Part shown: piece by piece, positions 59,619 to 64,000 of the stretch
Numbering within the stretch: position 1 is the first letter of the stretch
How the letters are laid out: each line of letters begins with the position of its first letter
From: CAYMWF01 sp964394085 [NCBI: uncultured Gemmatimonadota bacterium]
Lineage (GTDB): Bacteria; GCA-2686955; CAYMWF01
Reading direction: 5' to 3'
Length of the DNA: 64,000 nucleotides
Assembly (NCBI GenBank): GCA_964394085.1
Contig: CAYMWF010000002.1
Coordinates: 62,001 to 126,000, forward strand
Made by a program: the position numbers and the translations under genes
The notes under the pieces: model-generated
What the model was told of the DNA's origin: nothing
Databases searched by the model: none
The model's input: the letters and a program-made list of their open reading frames with translations, nothing else

Positions 59619-61040
59619 TTAAGTTACTGGTTCCAGAATCGGCCCCTCACGGGAATCACGAATTGAAAAACCCAGTTCAAGGATGCGATCTCTCAAAGCA
59701 TCCGCAGCCTGCCAGTTTTGCTCGGCACGCGCAGTTTCCCGTTGCTGCAGGAGCTCGCTTACTTCACCGGGGATTTCGAGTCCGTCAACCTCATTTGATT
59801 TTTCTTTGGCTGAATCGAAGCGCAATCCGAGGATCCGATCGAAATCGGCGAGAATCGGATAATACCCCTTTCTGCCTGACCGCGCTGATTTTATAGTCTT
59901 CCAAACTACGGCCAGGGCCCTAGGCATATTCAGGTCGTCCCGTATCGCTTCGCGGAATTCCTGCTGGAGATTCACCAGTTCGTCATGATCGGCTTCAGGC
60001 AATGATTGATCTTCCCTGGCCCGCAATCCAGCCACCTGATTTCTCATGCGTTCGAAAGCATTCGCCGCTGACGTCACACCTTGCCACGTGAAATTCAATT
60101 GGCTCCGATAATGCCCGGTAAGGCAGAAATAGCGGTAGTCGAGACCTCCAAGCCCTCTCTCCTCCAGGTCTTTGATTCTGTAGAAATTTCCTAAGCTTTT
60201 CGACATTTTACCTCCGTCGATCTGGAGGAATTCACCGTGCATCCAGATGCGAGCGGCTGGATGCCCGAGTAAGGCTTCATTCTGGGCTATCTCGTTTTCA
60301 TGATGTACCGGGATATGGTCAACTCCACCGGTGTGAATATCAAATTCCTTACCAAGATAGTGTAGCCCCATGGCTGAGCACTCGATGTGCCATCCAGGAT
60401 ATCCGACACCCCATGGGCTCTCCCATTTCATGATGTGACCCGGCTCGGCTATTTTCCAGAGTGCAAAATCGGCAGGATGTCGCTTCTCAGGATTCACTTC
60501 GATTCGGGCTCCTGACTTTTGATTTTCAAGCCGAAGCCCGGATAATTTGCCATAACCTATGAATTTTTCGACTGAGAAGTAGATGCCGTCGGTTATCTGA
60601 TATGTAAAACCACGCTCCTCGAGTTGGGCGACAAAGTCTATCATTTCATCGATATGCTCTGTAGCTTTGCATTCGATACCGGGTCTGAGGATATTCAGTT
60701 TCTCGAAAGACTCGAAGAAGTCTTTCGTGTACATCTCTGCAATCTCCTCGGGTGTTTTCTGGAGTCGCTTGGCGCCGGTCACCATTTTATCTTCACCTTC
60801 ATCAGCGTCCGAAACCAGGTGGCCGACATCAGTGATGTTCATTACATGGGTGACTTCGAATCCTTCATATTCAAGGCTCCGTCTGAGTATATCCGCGAAA
60901 ATATAACTCCTGAAATTGCCGATGGTCGCATACTGGTAAACAGTTGGTCCGCATGTATATATTCCGGCAGAACCGGGATTGAGCGGGGAGAAGGGTTCTT
61001 TTTTTCTGCCAAGTGTATTGAAGAGAGTCAATCCGGACAT
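59619..61040 (-). CDS. cysS: cysteinyl-tRNA synthetase
   Basis: Class I synthetase of 473 aa that charges tRNA-Cys. The zinc ligands begin with Cys30 in YTCGPTVY; the HIGH-type motif is ATIGNFRSY; HIECSAMG and the HTGGVDHIPVHHENE block complete the active site; KMSKSLGNF is the KMSKS loop. A C-terminal helical anticodon-binding domain ends the protein. Own promoter at 61085-61113, and GGAG eight bases before the ATG. No T-box or other leader structure was evident. Confidence 0.97.
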   Translation of the reverse strand: MSGLTLFNTLGRKKEPFSPLNPGSAGIYTCGPTVYQYATIGNFRSYIFADILRRSLEYEGFEVTHVMNITDVGHLVSDADEGEDKMVTGAKRLQKTPEEIAEMYTKDFFESFEKLNILRPGIECKATEHIDEMIDFVAQLEERGFTYQITDGIYFSVEKFIGYGKLSGLRLENQKSGARIEVNPEKRHPADFALWKIAEPGHIMKWESPWGVGYPGWHIECSAMGLHYLGKEFDIHTGGVDHIPVHHENEIAQNEALLGHPAARIWMHGEFLQIDGGKMSKSLGNFYRIKDLEERGLGGLDYRYFCLTGHYRSQLNFTWQGVTSAANAFERMRNQVAGLRAREDQSLPEADHDELVNLQQEFREAIRDDLNMPRALAVVWKTIKSARSGRKGYYPILADFDRILGLRFDSAKEKSNEVDGLEIPGEVSELLQQRETARAEQNWQAADALRDRILELGFSIRDSREGPILEPVT

Positions 61041-61084
61041 TAATCAGCTCCAATCATCGCCGTGCCGTTAGCATGAAGCCCGAT

Positions 61085-61113
61085 ATTATGCCATAATCTA
61101 TCGATTTTTTCAA
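61085..61113 (-). promoter_or_regulatory. sigma-70 promoter for cysS
   Basis: TTGAAA (61113-61108), exactly 17 bases, CATAAT (61090-61085); leader of about 37 bases. Confidence 0.7.
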
Positions 61114-61281
61114 GATCGGTATAACACCTATAAATCAATTGGGAGATTACATTCTCTGGATTTCGTGCTAAGGTATCTGGCTCTATATCCCGGCAAGGTA
61201 TGCCCGTATTCCGCCGCGCCGGTGAAAATCCGCTGCTCGAACAAGGAAGCTTATTACGAAAAATCAACAGTGGAGGAAGGA

Positions 61282-62502
61282 TTGGAATATCCCAAACTGA
61301 GACCCGTTCAGGTGGTTGTTGCAGAGCATGAAGGAAGCCCTGTTTATTTGTTGACCGACCCGCTCGGTCTCTCGACCAACCCGGTTGGTGTTTCCCCTGC
61401 CGCCTTCGAGCTCCTCAAGCTGTTCGATGGAACCAATAAGGTCGAGGATATCCAGGCCGCCGCCACCAGAATGGCAGGAAGCATCGTATTCAGAGCCGAC
61501 ATCGAAAACCTCATAAAAGCGCTGGATAACGAATACGTGCTGGACAATGACAGGTTCCGGTCGAAACTGAGTGAGCTGGAAAAAGAATATGTCGATGCAC
61601 CTGTCAGAAAAGCCTCGTTTTCAGGAGCGGGATATCCGGACGATGCGGAAGAGTTGGGAAAGCTTCTCGATTCATTCACGAGTGACAAAGCGGATCAGCC
61701 CGAGCCGGGTCAAAAACCCGGGGATAGTCCGTGCGGTGCAGTCATACCCCATATCGATCCGGCCCGGGGAGGATCAACGTACGGCGCAGTATACAAAGAG
61801 ATGATCGGCATGAAGGAACCGGATACTTTCATTATTCTCGGAACCTGCCACCAAGCATCCGATCGGATGTTCATCCTGACCGGGAAGGATTATGAAACAC
61901 CACTGGGAACTGTCAGGTCGGATACGCAACTCCTTGAACTAATCGAGAAAGAGACGGGAGGTTGCTATCAATCCCAGGAATGGCTTCATAAACAGGAGCA
62001 TTCAATCGAATTCCAGGTTTTATTCATTGCCCGGTATTTTCCCGGAGCCCGGATCCTGCCGGTTCTCTGCGGCTCCTTTCATGATCCTGAAACCGGCGAG
62101 CTTCCCATGGAACCGCCTGAAGAAGCGGAGCGTTTTATCGATGCACTGCGGATCGCCGTGGAAACCTCAGATAAATCTCTATTTACCATAGCCAGCGCAG
62201 ATTTATCCCACGTGGGTCCGCGATTCGGTGATGCATTCCGCATCGAAGGGCTTCATCCGAAGCGGATCGAGCTGGAGGATCGAACATTCCTGGAGGGTTT
62301 TCAGAAGGGTGACAGGCGGGAGTTGTACCGGATATTGGCTGGGAGTAAGAACAGGAATCACATCTGCGGTTACGGAGCCATTTATACATTAATGGGGCAA
62401 TACGACCCTTGCAGGGGTTTAATCAGAAGCTATAAACAATGGCTGGACCCTGAGGGAACCGTGTCATTCGCAGGAGGCCTGCTATACCGGGCTGACGACT
62501 AA
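61282..62502 (+). CDS. MEMO-family protein (AmmeMemoRadiSam system B) with extra N-terminal domain
   Basis: Protein of about 406 aa. Residues 130-406 match the MEMO1/AmmeMemoRadiSam B family: AVIPHIDPARGG, ILGTCHQ, EHSIEFQVLF, IASADLSHVG and HICGYGAIYTLM, including the three metal-site positions (His, His and Cys). The N-terminal 125 residues form an additional domain with an SPAAFELLKLFDG helix that resembles PqqD-type winged helices. I choose a TTG at 61282, five bases after GGAGG, because the frame upstream looks non-coding; an earlier GTG at 61165 cannot be excluded. The partner AMMECR1 and radical SAM genes are not in the window. Confidence 0.78.
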   Translation: MEYPKLRPVQVVVAEHEGSPVYLLTDPLGLSTNPVGVSPAAFELLKLFDGTNKVEDIQAAATRMAGSIVFRADIENLIKALDNEYVLDNDRFRSKLSELEKEYVDAPVRKASFSGAGYPDDAEELGKLLDSFTSDKADQPEPGQKPGDSPCGAVIPHIDPARGGSTYGAVYKEMIGMKEPDTFIILGTCHQASDRMFILTGKDYETPLGTVRSDTQLLELIEKETGGCYQSQEWLHKQEHSIEFQVLFIARYFPGARILPVLCGSFHDPETGELPMEPPEEAERFIDALRIAVETSDKSLFTIASADLSHVGPRFGDAFRIEGLHPKRIELEDRTFLEGFQKGDRRELYRILAGSKNRNHICGYGAIYTLMGQYDPCRGLIRSYKQWLDPEGTVSFAGGLLYRADD

Positions 62503-62522
62503 AATCAGGGGACTTTTGCATA

Positions 62523-63512
62523 CTACCTCAAAACCGGTTCGATATATCTCATCTGCACTCCTTCAGCTTCAGCATCGGAGTTCACAATATACTTGTTCAT
62601 TTTGGGAAGGATCTGCTCCATCGTTTCGATGTACAGCCTGAGCTCCGTTACATCCCTGCTCCTGGGATATTCTTCAAGAAGTGAGCAGAAGCGATCGGCA
62701 TCTCCCACTGCTTTTCTTTCAACCTCTGTCCGGTAGGCCTCTGCCTCTTCAATCATACGCCGTGCCTCACCTTTCGCCTGAGGTATAACATTGTTGCGGT
62801 AACCCCGAGCCTCATTTATATAACGTTCGCGATCTTCCCTTGCACTGGCCACATCCATGAAAGCATCGCTGACAGCCTGAGGAGGACGAACAGATTGGAG
62901 ATGCGTCGCCAGGATTTTGATCCCGCATGCGTACTGATCGAGTTCTTCCTGGACGCGATTCCTGATCTCGTTCTGTATCGCCGGTTTAGAGATGGTCAGA
63001 ATATCGTCTACGGCAAGTGATCCTGAGATCGAAGTCAAGGCGGCGCGAGCCGATTTATTGATGAGAGAACCGGGATCTATAATCGAGAAAAGATACTCGG
63101 CGGGATTCGAGATTGAATATTGGACCAGGAGTTCAACATTGATCACGTTCTCGTCCCCTGTCAGCACCTCCCTCTCTCCGGCATTAACGGAAGACCGGCC
63201 ATCTATCGAGAATCCGACAGCCACACGTTTTATTTCAGTAACCTTCACCAGGTAACACCTGTCGATGGGATAAGGCAACCGGTAGTGGATTCCGGAGGAG
63301 ACCATATTTTTTTCCAGGGCTCCGAAACGGAGCACGACTCCCCGCTCTTCCGGCTGCACAACATAGAAGCCTGACAGGACATAAATTACACAAGCCGCCG
63401 CGACGAACCAGAACCCAGCCTGACGCAGACCTCCGATACCCCGTTTCAAATCGGAGCGAACGTTTGCTCCGGCGGAACCGATCATTTTGTCTTCCGACTC
63501 ACCGGAAATCAC
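62523..63512 (-). CDS. hflK: HflK-type SPFH membrane protein
   Basis: With HflC it forms the periplasm-facing cage around the FtsH protease. The 329-aa protein has one N-terminal membrane helix (about 33-53), the SPFH/band 7 domain (GVVLRFGALEKNMVSSGIHY, of which the first nine residues are the start), a long charged helix rich in Ala/Glu/Arg (215-290), and a final strand. GTG start at 63512, overlapping the hflC stop (GTGA), with GGAGG upstream. The order hflC then hflK is the reverse of E. coli. Confidence 0.88.
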   Translation of the reverse strand: MISGESEDKMIGSAGANVRSDLKRGIGGLRQAGFWFVAAACVIYVLSGFYVVQPEERGVVLRFGALEKNMVSSGIHYRLPYPIDRCYLVKVTEIKRVAVGFSIDGRSSVNAGEREVLTGDENVINVELLVQYSISNPAEYLFSIIDPGSLINKSARAALTSISGSLAVDDILTISKPAIQNEIRNRVQEELDQYACGIKILATHLQSVRPPQAVSDAFMDVASAREDRERYINEARGYRNNVIPQAKGEARRMIEEAEAYRTEVERKAVGDADRFCSLLEEYPRSRDVTELRLYIETMEQILPKMNKYIVNSDAEAEGVQMRYIEPVLR

Positions 63513-64000
63513 GGCATTCCTCCTTCAAGCAACTTTAGAAGCTCCGAATCCGATGAAAGGATTATCGTAGTTTTTTCATTCAGAAATTTTCTGTACGACT
63601 CTAGGGTTCGGAGAAGCCGGTAGAAATCCTCATCTTTTCCATAGGCGTCTGCATACGTGCGCATAGCAGCGGCATCTCCCTCTCCCTTTATCTTTTCCGC
63701 CTTTTCATATGCCTCCGCAAGGATCTCGCGTCTTTCTTTGTCAGCCTCTGCTCTTATTCTGGTAGCCTCAGACTCACCCTGGGCGCGGTATTTCCGGGCC
63801 ATCATCGCCCGTTCCGCTTTCATCCTGTCGTAAACCGAATATTTGTTCTGCTCAGGAAGATTGAGCCATTTCATCTGGATTTCCAGTATTTCAACACCGA
63901 ATTCAGCTGCTGCTATTTCAGCGCATTGCTCGGTCACACCGGTCATCAGAGAATCAAGCACCATTTCTTCGGGATTACAGGAAATCAAAGACGAAAGCGG
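63509..64000 (-). CDS. hflC: HflC, C-terminal part, cut by the right edge
   Basis: Partial: the reading frame is open to the last base of the window, so the start lies beyond it. The visible 163 or so residues contain the HflC C-terminal signature: VYDRMKAERAMMARKYRAQG, an Ala/Glu-rich coiled coil, KIKGEGDAAAMRTYADAYGKD with DFYRLLRTLESY (only short pieces conserved), and a final DSELLKLL. This distinguishes it from HflK, which follows with a four-base overlap. Confidence 0.88.
   Translation of the reverse strand, partial: PLSSLISCNPEEMVLDSLMTGVTEQCAEIAAAEFGVEILEIQMKWLNLPEQNKYSVYDRMKAERAMMARKYRAQGESEATRIRAEADKERREILAEAYEKAEKIKGEGDAAAMRTYADAYGKDEDFYRLLRTLESYRKFLNEKTTIILSSDSELLKLLEGGMP

Noticed and set aside
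59427-59666. 79-codon frame in the gap between the aminotransferase and cysS
   Set aside because: No ribosome site, no recognisable motif, and it runs into the end of cysS on the other strand.
1-64000. Mobile elements, CRISPR arrays, phage genes or other tRNAs
   Set aside because: No transposase, integrase, terminal inverted repeats, spaced direct-repeat arrays or second cloverleaf was found on either strand by reading.

Overview
The window reads as chromosomal DNA of an uncultured Gram-negative, flagellated bacterium, probably in the FCB (Fibrobacteres-Chlorobi-Bacteroidetes) neighbourhood. The evidence is a LapA/LapB pair, LolA, a BamA-type barrel, FadL/PorV-like and DUF4837 envelope proteins, a MutL with its own endonuclease motif, and many TPR proteins. 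GC content looks to be in the high 40s. Species and phylum cannot be fixed from the sequence alone. No insertion sequence, phage gene, CRISPR array or rRNA was seen; one tRNA gene is present.

Layout. 1-3600 (minus): tRNA-Gly, a DUF512 radical SAM/PDZ protein, der and a degenerate PlsY-like protein. 3600-6400 (minus): mutL-miaA. 6500-8500 (plus): a CxxCH lipoprotein and an outer-membrane barrel. 8549-19933 (minus): one long co-directional run of hutU, hutI, miaB, lapA, lapB, a TPR-SPOR protein, mutS, a TPR protein and a metallo-beta-lactamase-fold hydrolase. 20149-30282 (plus): a late flagellar cluster of csrA, a glycosyltransferase-TPR protein, flagellin 1, flaG, fliS, flgM, flagellin 2, fliD and a FliT/FlgN-like chaperone. 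Promoters resembling sigma-28 sites precede the glycosyltransferase and flagellin 1. A near-perfect sigma-54 site precedes flagellin 2. The flagellin 1 leader carries GGA-loop hairpins of the kind CsrA binds. 30293-38925 (minus): TPR, accB, accC, thiD2, thiE, ftsK, lolA, rimO and a TPR lipoprotein. 39022-43093 (minus): ECF sigma factor, anti-sigma factor, an HtrA-like protein with all three catalytic residues replaced, a DUF4837 lipoprotein and PlsC. 43357-49542 (minus): a lipoprotein; rlmH, a BamA-like barrel, a Minf_1886 protein, a SAM hydrolase and YigZ; and a strongly equipped secreted Cys-rich protein.

49849-54368 (plus) looks like a peptidoglycan-sugar salvage operon: an HdrD/GlpC-like Fe-S protein, a NamZ-type N-acetylmuramidase, and a single protein fusing a MurU-type nucleotidyltransferase to an AmgK-type sugar kinase. 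Facing it, 54360-59340 (minus) holds the most unusual set: a PLP aminotransferase, an ATP-grasp ligase and two paralogous proteasome-fold (Ntn) hydrolase-like proteins in one orientation. This is a plausible undescribed system that makes and then cleaves an amide or peptide bond. The window ends with cysS, a MEMO-family protein with an extra N-terminal domain, and hflC (cut by the right edge)-hflK.

The longest gene-free stretch is 49543-49848. It holds two back-to-back promoters and a tandem repeat. Smaller gaps at 22255-22390 and 59341-59618 show nothing I can support.
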